Shown: positions 8,215 to 15,911 of the stretch, one piece after another
Layout: the number at the start of each line of letters is the position of its first letter
How positions within the stretch are numbered: position 1 is the first letter of the stretch
Assembly: GCA_937974175.1 (NCBI GenBank)
Contig: CALJIG010000062.1
Coordinates: 68,283-132,282 of the forward strand
From: an uncultured Ignavibacteria bacterium
GTDB lineage: Bacteria > Bacteroidota > Ignavibacteria > Tepidaquicellales > Tepidaquicellaceae
Length of the DNA stretch: 64,000 bases
Reading direction: 5' to 3'
Notes under the pieces: model-generated
What the model was told of the DNA's origin: nothing
Databases searched by the model: none
Seen by the model: only the letters and a program-made list of their open reading frames with translations
Translations under genes and position numbers: made by a program

Positions 8215-9504
8215 ATGCTCGATATAAAATTAATCCGCGAAAATGCCGATCTGGTAAAAGCCAAGCTTGTCTTAAGAAATGAAGACACGAATAAAATAGA
8301 TGAAATTCTTGAGCTGGATAAGTCACGCCTTGAAATCCTGCACAAAGTTGAAGTGATGAAGGAAACGAGAAATAAAGTCTCAACAGAAATTGCAAAGATG
8401 AAAAAAGAAAAAATAGATGCGGAAGCGGTGGAAAAAAAAATTGCCGAAATGAAAAAAGTCGGCGATGATATAAAAGGATATGATGACGAACTTAGAGCAA
8501 TAGAATCAAAAATAGAATCGATACTATATTACATTCCTGCTCTTCCTGCAGACGGAGTACCAGAAGGAAAAGATGCATCTGATAACGTAGAAGTGAAGGT
8601 CTGGGGCGAGAAAAAGAAATTTGATTTTGAAGTGAAAGATCATGTACAGCTTTCAAAAAAACTTGACATCCTTGATTTTGAACGGGGTACAAAAATTTCC
8701 GGCAGCGGCTTTGCTTTATATAAAGGAAAGGGCGCAACACTTGAAAGGGCATTGATAAATTTTATGCTTGATACACATACCCAGCAGAACGGATACAATG
8801 AAGTTATGGTGCCGGTCTTAGTTAATAAAGCATCTATGGAAGCAGCGGAAAAAATTCCGAAGTTTGAAGAAGATATGTATCATGTAACTGCCGATGACTT
8901 GTATGCAATACCGACGGCGGAAGTGCCGATATTAAATATTCACAGAGACGAAATTTTAAAACAGGATGAACTTCCTGTAAAGTACTGCGGATTTACTAAC
9001 TGCTTCAGAAGGGAAGCAGGCAGCTATGGAAAAGATACAAAAGGATTTTTGCGCGTCCATCAGTTTAATAAAGTCGAGCTGTTTAATTTCTGCACACCGG
9101 AAACTTCCTATGAAGAACTCGAAAGAATGCTCGGACATGCTTGCGGTTTATTGGAAGCGCTTGGAGTTTATTACAGGGTGATTGAACTTTGCACGGGGGA
9201 TATGGGGTTCTCTGCAAGCAAATGTTACGATATCGAAGTGTGGTCTTATGCCGAAGATAAATGGCTTGAGGCATCTTCAGTCAGCAACTGCACTGACTTC
9301 CAGTCACGCCGGGCGCAGATAAGATATAAAAAAGTTTTAGAGAACGGAAAAACGAAAACCGAACTTGTGCACATGCTTAACGGTTCAGGACTTGCAACAT
9401 CACGCCTTATGGTTGCACTGCTTGAGGCAAATCAAAACGCCGACGGCTCAATAAATGTACCTGAATGCCTTCAGAGGTACACCAACTTCGACATCATAAA
9501 ATAA
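8215..9504 (+). CDS. serS: Serine--tRNA ligase
   Basis: A 429-aa class II aminoacyl-tRNA synthetase of normal length. Residues 1-110 form the long antiparallel coiled coil that grips tRNA(Ser) ('MLDIKLIRENADLVK', then charged heptads). The catalytic core shows motif 2 'TNCFRREAGSYGKDTKGFLRVHQFNKVE' at about residues 260-287 and motif 3 'NGSGLATSRLMVALLE' near 390. It charges tRNA(Ser), and tRNA(Sec) where present, with serine in the cytoplasm. It starts with ATG directly after the repeat region and ends before a C/G-rich hairpin that probably terminates it. Confidence 0.98.
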   Translation: MLDIKLIRENADLVKAKLVLRNEDTNKIDEILELDKSRLEILHKVEVMKETRNKVSTEIAKMKKEKIDAEAVEKKIAEMKKVGDDIKGYDDELRAIESKIESILYYIPALPADGVPEGKDASDNVEVKVWGEKKKFDFEVKDHVQLSKKLDILDFERGTKISGSGFALYKGKGATLERALINFMLDTHTQQNGYNEVMVPVLVNKASMEAAEKIPKFEEDMYHVTADDLYAIPTAEVPILNIHRDEILKQDELPVKYCGFTNCFRREAGSYGKDTKGFLRVHQFNKVELFNFCTPETSYEELERMLGHACGLLEALGVYYRVIELCTGDMGFSASKCYDIEVWSYAEDKWLEASSVSNCTDFQSRRAQIRYKKVLENGKTKTELVHMLNGSGLATSRLMVALLEANQNADGSINVPECLQRYTNFDIIK

Positions 9505-9522
9505 ATAAATTTCATCATCTGC

Positions 9523-9543
9523 CCCCTCCTTGATAAGGAGGGG
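9523..9543 (+). terminator. C/G-rich hairpin after serS
   Basis: CCCCTCCTT-GAT-AAGGAGGGG is a perfect 9-bp stem 18 bases after the serS stop. It belongs to the same dispersed repeat as 3280-3302 and 63650-63670. No clear T-tract follows, so a terminator role is inferred from position and stability. Confidence 0.5.
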
Positions 9544-9565
9544 ATGGGAGAGGTCTAAAAAAGGA

Positions 9566-9612
9566 CTTGCGTAACCGAACGGTTTCGCTTATATTTGTAA
9601 CTGAACGGTTAC
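9566..9612 (+). promoter_or_regulatory. Promoter with two ArsR-type operators upstream of regulator/SRPBCC operon
   Basis: Two related palindromes flank a Bacteroidota-type promoter core. The first is AACCG-AA-CGGTT (9573-9584). The second is GTAACTG-AA-CGGTTAC (9597-9612), with one mismatch between arms. Their centres are 26 bases apart. A -7 element TATATTTG (9590-9597, consensus TAnnTTTG) sits between them, and TTG at 9567-9569 lies 20 bases upstream of it as the -33 element. The start codon of the ArsR gene is at 9641. A repressor bound to these sites would block the promoter, so autoregulation by the ArsR protein is the natural reading. Confidence 0.75.
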
Positions 9613-9640
9613 ATTCGTTATTCACTAAACTTACTTCAAA

Positions 9641-10051
9641 ATGGATACTTTAAGAAGAGATGTATTTCAGGCAATAGCCGACCCAAACCGCCGGGCAATC
9701 ATTTCATTACTTGCAGGGAAAAAGCTTACAATAAACGAAGTTGCTTTGAATTTCGATGTAAGCAGACCGGCAGTATCGAAGCATATTAAAATCCTTACTG
9801 AGTGCGGGCTTGTTGTTTCAACTCAGGTAGGCACAGAAAAATTCTGTGAGGTAAAACTGGAAAAGCTTACAGAGGTCTCCGATTGGGTTGAGCAGTATAA
9901 GAAGTTCTGGACTTCACAACTCGATTCGCTCGATGAATACCTGAAAAAAATTCAATCACAAGATAGTTCTAATAACAAATCTAAAAAGAAAATACAAAAT
10001 AAAACGGGGGCTAAAAAAAATGTCAGAACAAAAAGAAAATCAGGCAAATGA
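9641..10051 (+). CDS. ArsR-family winged-helix transcriptional regulator
   Basis: A 136-aa protein. Residues ~5-95 form the winged helix, with 'RRDVFQAIADPNRRAIISLLA', then the recognition helix 'FDVSRPAVSKHIKIL' and the wing 'VSTQVGTEKFCEVKLEKL'. No metal-binding Cys pair of ArsR/SmtB is visible; this is the subgroup usually encoded next to AHSA1/SRPBCC proteins. The tail beyond residue ~110 is very Lys/Asn-rich. The last 32 bases overlap the first SRPBCC gene, which implies translational coupling. Two palindromes at its promoter are probable self-binding sites. The inducer is unknown. Confidence 0.92.
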   Translation: MDTLRRDVFQAIADPNRRAIISLLAGKKLTINEVALNFDVSRPAVSKHIKILTECGLVVSTQVGTEKFCEVKLEKLTEVSDWVEQYKKFWTSQLDSLDEYLKKIQSQDSSNNKSKKKIQNKTGAKKNVRTKRKSGK

Positions 10052-10535
10052 ATTATTAATCACCCGCGAGTTTGACGCTCCGCGTGATCTTGTATGGAAA
10101 GCATGGGCAGATGCCGAAGCTCTTGCTCAATGGTGGGGACCGAAAGAATTTGGAATTACCGTGCATAAATTAGAATTCAAACCGGGCGGCGAATTTCATT
10201 ATAATATGAAAGCTCATAACGGATTTGAAATGTGGGGACTTTTCACTTATAAAGAAATCAGCGCTCCCGAAAAGCTTGTCTTCATTAACTCTTTCTCCAA
10301 TGAAAAAGGTGAAATCACACGCGCTCCTTTCTTCGATGGCAAATGGCCGCTTGAGATAATGAACGTTATTACCCTGACGGAAAAAAACGGAAAGACAATG
10401 CTTACAATAAAGGGAGCTCCGGTAAATGCTAATGCAGAAGAGCTGGCAGCATTTGAGAGCAACAGAAAATCAATGAACCAGGGCTTTGCAGGAACATTTG
10501 AAAAGCTTGAACAATATCTTGCTAACAATAAATAA
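10020..10535 (+). CDS. SRPBCC (AHSA1-like) domain protein
   Basis: A 171-aa protein with the START/Bet v1-like AHSA1 fold: 'LLITREFDAPRDLVWKAWADAEALAQWWGPKEF' at residues ~12-44, then 'FKPGGEFHYNM' and 'EKLVFINSFSNEKGE', and a long C-terminal helix 'MNQGFAGTFEKLEQYL'. The fold encloses a hydrophobic pocket for lipids, polyketides or other ligands; AHSA1-type proteins next to ArsR regulators have no agreed reaction. Its ATG lies inside the ArsR gene in another frame. The other two SRPBCC genes follow closely in the same direction. Confidence 0.9.
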   Translation: MSEQKENQANELLITREFDAPRDLVWKAWADAEALAQWWGPKEFGITVHKLEFKPGGEFHYNMKAHNGFEMWGLFTYKEISAPEKLVFINSFSNEKGEITRAPFFDGKWPLEIMNVITLTEKNGKTMLTIKGAPVNANAEELAAFESNRKSMNQGFAGTFEKLEQYLANNK

Positions 10536-10540
10536 TCGCT

Positions 10541-11023
10541 ATGGAATCAAATACAAAAACAGACAAAGAAGTAAACATAGTTAGAATTTTTGATGCTCCG
10601 CGGGAATTGGTTTTCAAAGCATGGACAAGCGCAGAGCATATGAAAAACTGGTATGCTCCCCAAACCTGCAGAACAACTATATACAAATTTGAGTTTAAGC
10701 CCGGAGGAATCTTTCATCATGAAGTAAGAAGCAATAATGGGGGATGTATATTCATGGGAGAATTTCTGGAAATTATAGAGAGTAAAAAAATTGTTTATAT
10801 ACTTCGCTTCTGCGATGAAAACGGCAATGTGATTTCAGCTTCTGACGCTCAAATGCCCGGCCCGGATGAAACAACTGTTACGGTTACATTTGAAGATTAC
10901 GAAGGAAAGACAAAGTTAACTTTGCATCAGACAATATCTGAGGAATTTGCGAAGAAAGAAGGTTCTTATAACGGCTGGCTTGAAATACTTGACAACTTAG
11001 AAAAATCTATAAAGCTTAATTAA
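10541..11023 (+). CDS. SRPBCC domain protein, second copy
   Basis: A 160-aa single SRPBCC domain beginning 5 bases after the previous stop. It shares 'EVNIVRIFDAPRELVFKAW' and the C-terminal block from 'DETTVTVTFEDYEGK' to 'LTLHQT' with the following gene almost letter for letter, while the middle third ('RSNNGGCIFMGEFLEII') has diverged. This marks it as a tandem duplicate whose ligand pocket has changed. It is presumed to be a small-molecule-binding cytoplasmic protein under the upstream ArsR operators; no substrate can be assigned. Confidence 0.88.
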   Translation: MESNTKTDKEVNIVRIFDAPRELVFKAWTSAEHMKNWYAPQTCRTTIYKFEFKPGGIFHHEVRSNNGGCIFMGEFLEIIESKKIVYILRFCDENGNVISASDAQMPGPDETTVTVTFEDYEGKTKLTLHQTISEEFAKKEGSYNGWLEILDNLEKSIKLN

Positions 11024-11044
11024 TAGTTAAACAAATCTTAAATT

Positions 11045-11533
11045 ATGGAGTCAAATAAAGAAGTAAACATAGTAAGAATTTTTGACGCTCCGCGGGAACT
11101 GGTTTTCAAAGCGTGGTCAAGTTCAGCACATTTATCGAACTGGTATTTCCCGGGAACATGTTCAATTACAATTTACAAGTTAGAGTTCAAGCCTGGGGGT
11201 GTTTTTCAGCATAGCATCAACTCTCCTGACGGTACACCCTGTAAATGTAAAGGTGAGTATATAGATATTGTTGAAAATGAAAAGATAAGCTACAAGCTGG
11301 GATTTTGTGATGATGACGGAAATTTTATCAGTTCATCGCAGACAGATAAACACTCCTGGCCCGATGAAACAACAGTGACTGTTACGTTCGAAGATTATGA
11401 AGGAAAGACAAAGCTGACTTTGCATCAGACAGTTTCAGAAGAACTTGCAAAACAAACAGGCGCTTATCCAAGCTGGCTTGAAATGCTTGATAAGTTAGAG
11501 AAAGAAGTTAAGAAATCAGAAGCGGTAAAATAG
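11045..11533 (+). CDS. SRPBCC domain protein, third copy
   Basis: A 162-aa paralogue of the preceding gene and the end of the four-gene ArsR/SRPBCC unit. Near-identical N- and C-terminal blocks enclose a different centre ('FQHSINSPDGTPCKCKGEYIDIV') holding two Cys absent from the second copy. The C-terminal helix ends in a charged tail. The strong conservation of the outer blocks, also at DNA level, shows the duplication is fairly recent. The ligand is unknown. Confidence 0.88.
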   Translation: MESNKEVNIVRIFDAPRELVFKAWSSSAHLSNWYFPGTCSITIYKLEFKPGGVFQHSINSPDGTPCKCKGEYIDIVENEKISYKLGFCDDDGNFISSSQTDKHSWPDETTVTVTFEDYEGKTKLTLHQTVSEELAKQTGAYPSWLEMLDKLEKEVKKSEAVK

Positions 11534-11552
11534 AATTTATATCGGGAAGGAG

Positions 11553-14147
11553 TTATTCCTTCCCGGTTCCAAAGCCAAAAATTTTCTGTTCTTTTTTTAA
11601 CTCTTCAATTTTAAATTCTTCAAGGTCTTTTACAGTAAGTGTCTCAATCATTTGAGGAGTTCGTTTGTCTTTTGGAATATCAGCAAGCCGCAGGTTTTGA
11701 TTTCGTACAGCTTCTTCAATGATCTTGCGTACTTCTCTGCCGTTGCCGAAGTAGTCATCTTTGTTCTTATACATCTCTATACAGTACTGATATAAATATT
11801 GCTTTGCTTCTTCATCGGGATTGATCCGTTTATCTACAAGAAGCTTCAGGGCAATCCAGTATAGTTCATTCTCATTGTAATCTTCGAATGTGAATGTCTT
11901 ATCGAAGCGTGATTTTAATCCAGGATTTGATTCAAGGAAGACGTTCATTTTATTTGTATATCCTGCAACGATTACTACAAATTTACCTCTGAAATCTTCC
12001 ATACGCTTCAGAATAATTTCAATTGCCTCTGCTCCGAAATCATTTCCGCCTCCGGCTAAGGCATAAGCTTCATCGATGAATAAAACTCCACCCATTGCGG
12101 CTTCGACCATAGCCCCCGTTTTTATAGCAGTCTGCCCTACGTATCCGCCGACTAGTGATTCTCTGTCGCACTCGACAAGATGTCCTTTTTCCAATAGCCC
12201 GAGCGCTTTATAAATATCCGCAAGTATTCTTGCGACAGTTGTCTTTCCTGTTCCGGGATTCCCCATGAAAACAGAGTGAAGTGAAAGACTTTCATTTACA
12301 TCTTTGCCAATTTCTTTGAAGTATCTTACAAGCTTTACGATCTCATGTATCTCACTTTTAATATTCTCCAGTCCTATCATGCTTTGCAGTTTATACATCG
12401 CAATTTTTAAAAGCTCCTCATCAACGGGTATATCAGCTGTAATTCCTTTTCTTGTTTTAAATATTTTCTGAATGTCTTCTATTTTTATTGTGCTTAAATC
12501 CTGCTCGGAATAATTTTCAAGTTTACCTGTTTGCATTAATCTTAATCCCATGTTCATCTTTGCTTCCTCTACTATAGAATTCACATATCTCGCATTACCG
12601 AATGAACTATCGCGGTTCCTGTATCCTTCTACCAGTGCTTCGTACAAATAACTCATTGCAGAAGGTTCTATGTGAACGCCTTTTTTTGCCGTAGCATACT
12701 CAGCGATTTTTATCAGCTCTTGCGGAACGTAATCAGGAAAATTATAATACATGTTGAAGCGTGATTTTAATCCGGGATTTGAATCGATAAATACCTTCAT
12801 CTCCTTAGGATATCCTGCAACTATCATTGCGATATCACCGGGACCGTCGGACATTTCTTTAATAAGAATTTCAATCACTTCTTTTCCGTAATCTCTGCTA
12901 TCTTCACCGCTTCTTGCAAGTGAATATGCTTCATCAATAAATAAAATTCCTCCGCGGGCTTTTTCAATAGCGGCTTTTACTCTTGGGGCAGTATGTCCTA
13001 TATATTCACCAACTAAATCTGCTCTATCGACTTCATACACATGACCTTTTGAAAGCAGGCCTAATGATTTATATATTTTCCCGAGTAAATTTGCCACTGT
13101 AGTTTTTCCAGTGCCGGGGTTTCCTGTAAACACAGAGTGCAGCCCTATTTTTACATCTTTATCTAATCCTTTATCCTGTCTGACTTTTAAAAATTTTATA
13201 TAATCAGAGTATTGTTTTATCGAGTCTTTTATTTCCATTAGTCCTATAAGTCCGTTCAGCTCGGCTAAAATTTCTTCTTCTGTTTCTTCTTTTGATTTTG
13301 CTTTAGTCTTTGAAACGTTAACTGTGTGAACAGGAGTCGTCAGCAATAAATTTTCTACATCAGCTTCTTCTTCAACTTCGCGGACGAAGAAAGGAATGCG
13401 TGCAATCATACAGTCCATAAAAGAAATTTCGAGATAATATTTCCCGGGATACCATGATGTTCCCGAGGCATTTCCCCATCCGCCTGTGAAAGTAAAATCA
13501 CTAACGTTTTTCTTTATGAATTTATACTGGTTATCTATGCCCTTTGTCTCGCCGGCCTCGTTTTTAAAGCTGAAGAATAGCTCGCAAGTCCAGTCGTCTT
13601 TTACCAGTGATTCAGCATTCATTTCAAACCAGATATATCTGGTATTTTTGAAACTGAATGCTTTCATGTATTTTCTATTTCCCAAGGGCACTTCATCAGC
13701 GGTGCCTTCAAATAGTTTTACTGAAGTAAGATTGAAATAGTTATTTGATTCTTCAGTAACTACTCCCTGATTTTCTATATAAAAATATTCTGTGCCAATT
13801 AATACTCCGTCAATCCATGCTTCCCATCTAAAGCTTCCTTTCTTCCAGTATGAGCCTGGAGTATTTACCCCCCAGCTTGTTCGTACATAAACAATGTTCT
13901 CTTCTTTTTTTACTTCTGTATCGTAAGTTTCATTGCAGAGTAAAGCCCCTTTAGAATCGTATGCTTTAAAATTTACTTTCGTGCTCCAGTTCGATTCATC
14001 GAACAGCTTGTTGAAGAGAGCAAGCTCAACATATATATAAGTTATCTCTATCTCTTCAAGCACGCGGCGGTATTTTTTCTGGCTTCCGAAAAGCCATTCA
14101 TCCTCGCCGTAAATCTTTAGACTTTTGAATTTAAATTTATCTGACAT
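11553..14147 (-). CDS. Tandem AAA+ ATPase (CbbX/SpoVK-like) with duplicated N-terminal beta domain
   Basis: I chose the ATG at 14147 (protein starting MSDKFKFK, 864 aa); the frame runs 26 codons further upstream but that stretch is low-quality sequence. Two CbbX/SpoVK-type AAA+ modules follow one another. Each has Walker A 'GNPGTGKTT', a Walker B of 'GGILFIDEAY' or 'GGVLFIDEAY' type, and a 'NPGLKSRF' arginine-finger region. Before them, residues ~5-125 and ~135-255 are two diverged copies of a beta-rich domain, each ending in a strand 'W...I..R/GTEYF' pattern. Such ATPases remodel protein partners; the N-terminal pair probably selects the client. No partner gene is adjacent; it converges on the SRPBCC operon. 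Confidence 0.88.
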   Translation of the reverse strand: MSDKFKFKSLKIYGEDEWLFGSQKKYRRVLEEIEITYIYVELALFNKLFDESNWSTKVNFKAYDSKGALLCNETYDTEVKKEENIVYVRTSWGVNTPGSYWKKGSFRWEAWIDGVLIGTEYFYIENQGVVTEESNNYFNLTSVKLFEGTADEVPLGNRKYMKAFSFKNTRYIWFEMNAESLVKDDWTCELFFSFKNEAGETKGIDNQYKFIKKNVSDFTFTGGWGNASGTSWYPGKYYLEISFMDCMIARIPFFVREVEEEADVENLLLTTPVHTVNVSKTKAKSKEETEEEILAELNGLIGLMEIKDSIKQYSDYIKFLKVRQDKGLDKDVKIGLHSVFTGNPGTGKTTVANLLGKIYKSLGLLSKGHVYEVDRADLVGEYIGHTAPRVKAAIEKARGGILFIDEAYSLARSGEDSRDYGKEVIEILIKEMSDGPGDIAMIVAGYPKEMKVFIDSNPGLKSRFNMYYNFPDYVPQELIKIAEYATAKKGVHIEPSAMSYLYEALVEGYRNRDSSFGNARYVNSIVEEAKMNMGLRLMQTGKLENYSEQDLSTIKIEDIQKIFKTRKGITADIPVDEELLKIAMYKLQSMIGLENIKSEIHEIVKLVRYFKEIGKDVNESLSLHSVFMGNPGTGKTTVARILADIYKALGLLEKGHLVECDRESLVGGYVGQTAIKTGAMVEAAMGGVLFIDEAYALAGGGNDFGAEAIEIILKRMEDFRGKFVVIVAGYTNKMNVFLESNPGLKSRFDKTFTFEDYNENELYWIALKLLVDKRINPDEEAKQYLYQYCIEMYKNKDDYFGNGREVRKIIEEAVRNQNLRLADIPKDKRTPQMIETLTVKDLEEFKIEELKKEQKIFGFGTGKE

Positions 14148-14354
14148 AGAGATGAAAATAACGAAAAATTTTGTTTTATTTAGCGTAAAAACTTCGCAAA
14201 AATTACCACTAAAACTCAAAAACACAAAAGTACACGAAGGAATTTTTAAAATTTCTTTCTTTTGAAATTTTGAGATTTAGTGTTTTAGTGGCAAACCAAC
14301 TCTATTAAGTTTTTTTGAATTACTTTTATAATCTATAAATCGGATATTTGCTCT

Positions 14355-15659
14355 GTGAATATCCTTATCATAAATTATTACTGGCCGCCAAGCGGAGGCT
14401 CCGTTGTTCAGCGATGGCTTTCGTTCTGCCGCTTTCTGCCTGAGTACGGAATTACTCCAATGGTATTAACCGTTGACGATACAAAGGCAACTTATCCTTC
14501 CATTGATAAATCTCTTTTGGCTGATATTCCAAAGGATTTAGAAATATTCAAAACAGATACAGCAGAATTATTCTGGCTTTATAAAGGAACAATCGGTAAA
14601 GGTAATGTTCCTGCAGCCGCATTTGCTAATGAAAGTAATCCAACATTTTTGCAAAAGCTTGCGCGATTTGTCCGTGGTAATTTATTCATACCCGACCCGC
14701 GCCACGGCTGGAATAAGTATGCAATTGAAAAAGCAAAAGAGCTGGTTGAAAAATTTGATATAAAGGTAATTGTCACTGCAGGTCCGCCGCACTCGACTCA
14801 CTTAATCGGTTTAAAATTAAAAAAATATTTCCCTTCATTAAAATGGATTGCTGATTTTCATGATGTATGGACCGATGTCATTTACTACGATAAATTCTAT
14901 CATACAAAGTGGGCTAAGAAAAAAGATGCAGGATATGAGAGAGAGGTTTTAGAAACTGCTGATAAGATATTAACAGTCGGCAGGGGATATAAAGATAAGC
15001 TGCTATCAAAGTCAGATAAAATAAATCCGGATAATATTGAAATTATTACTATGGGATATGATGAAAGATGTTTTACAATTCCATCTAATCCTCCGAAGAA
15101 CGAATTTGTCATAACTTATACCGGAACGATTGCCGATTATTATAATCCCGATGTTTTTCTTGAAGCATTAAAAGAAGTGAAAGAAAAGAATCCTGATGTA
15201 AGATATAAGCTGCAATTTGTAGGAATATTATCTGATGGCATTAAGTGCAGAATTCATGAGCTTGGATTATCGGATATTTTGAACGATGTCGGCTATGTTT
15301 CGCATGATGACTCAATAAAATATTTGATGGATTCAACAGTGCTTCTGTTGATTAATCCTGTTGTTTCCAATGAAGATATGGTCATTCCCGGAAAAATTTA
15401 CGAATATCTTGCAGCGCGAAAGCCTGTTATCAACATAACAAAAAAATCTTCCGACTTAGCAAGAATTATCAATGAAGCAAAAGCAGGGGAGACCTTCGAA
15501 CGAAATATGAAAGCTGAGCTTACTGCATATCTTCAGGACTTAACTTACAAATGGAAACAAAATCCGAACTTAGATATATCTTCAACTGATAACTACTATC
15601 AAAACTTTTCACGGCATACCGAAACAAAGCAATTATCTAAAATCATAAACAGTTTGTAA
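14355..15659 (+). CDS. Glycosyltransferase family 4 protein
   Basis: A 434-aa GT-B glycosyltransferase with a GTG start. The N-terminal domain opens with 'NILIINYYWPPSGGSVVQRW', the Gly-rich loop typical of GT4 enzymes, and has 'VTAGPPHSTHLIGLKLKK' and 'WIADFHDVWTD'. The C-terminal domain has 'FVITYTGTIADYYNPDVFLEAL' and the nucleotide-sugar site 'VIPGKIYEYLAARKPVI' near residue 345, with the E-X7-E type arrangement. It would transfer a sugar from an NDP-sugar during surface glycan assembly. GDP-fucose synthase is encoded downstream, so it may belong to the same glycan pathway. Confidence 0.9.
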   Translation: MNILIINYYWPPSGGSVVQRWLSFCRFLPEYGITPMVLTVDDTKATYPSIDKSLLADIPKDLEIFKTDTAELFWLYKGTIGKGNVPAAAFANESNPTFLQKLARFVRGNLFIPDPRHGWNKYAIEKAKELVEKFDIKVIVTAGPPHSTHLIGLKLKKYFPSLKWIADFHDVWTDVIYYDKFYHTKWAKKKDAGYEREVLETADKILTVGRGYKDKLLSKSDKINPDNIEIITMGYDERCFTIPSNPPKNEFVITYTGTIADYYNPDVFLEALKEVKEKNPDVRYKLQFVGILSDGIKCRIHELGLSDILNDVGYVSHDDSIKYLMDSTVLLLINPVVSNEDMVIPGKIYEYLAARKPVINITKKSSDLARIINEAKAGETFERNMKAELTAYLQDLTYKWKQNPNLDISSTDNYYQNFSRHTETKQLSKIINSL

Positions 15660-15670
15660 ACTTCACTCAA

Positions 15671-15811
15671 TTTAACCACAGAGAGCACAGAAATCATCAC
15701 GAAGTACACAGAGTAAAAATAGTAGTTTCTGAATTTACTGTACTCAATTCTGCAATATATTATTTGGCTCTGTGTTCTCTGTGTAAAATTTCTGTGCTCT
15801 CTGTGGTTAAA
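15671..15811. repeat. Long inverted repeat with 24-nt perfect arms
   Basis: The 24 bases at 15671-15694 (beginning TTTAACCACAGAGAG) are exactly inverted at 15788-15811 (ending CTCTGTGGTTAAA). Inside the arms further CACAGAG / CTCTGTG pieces pair imperfectly. The element fills the 252-base gap between the glycosyltransferase and the YfhO gene. No coding frame lies inside. It resembles miniature inverted-repeat intergenic elements and could also act as a transcription block. Confidence 0.75.
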
Positions 15812-15911
15812 CATCCTAACTTGGGTCATTTATAGACCTAAAAACTTCCATTTATACTTTTCATTATTAAGAGTATTTTATTTCTTTACTTTTAAAACAA
15901 CAGAAATACTG

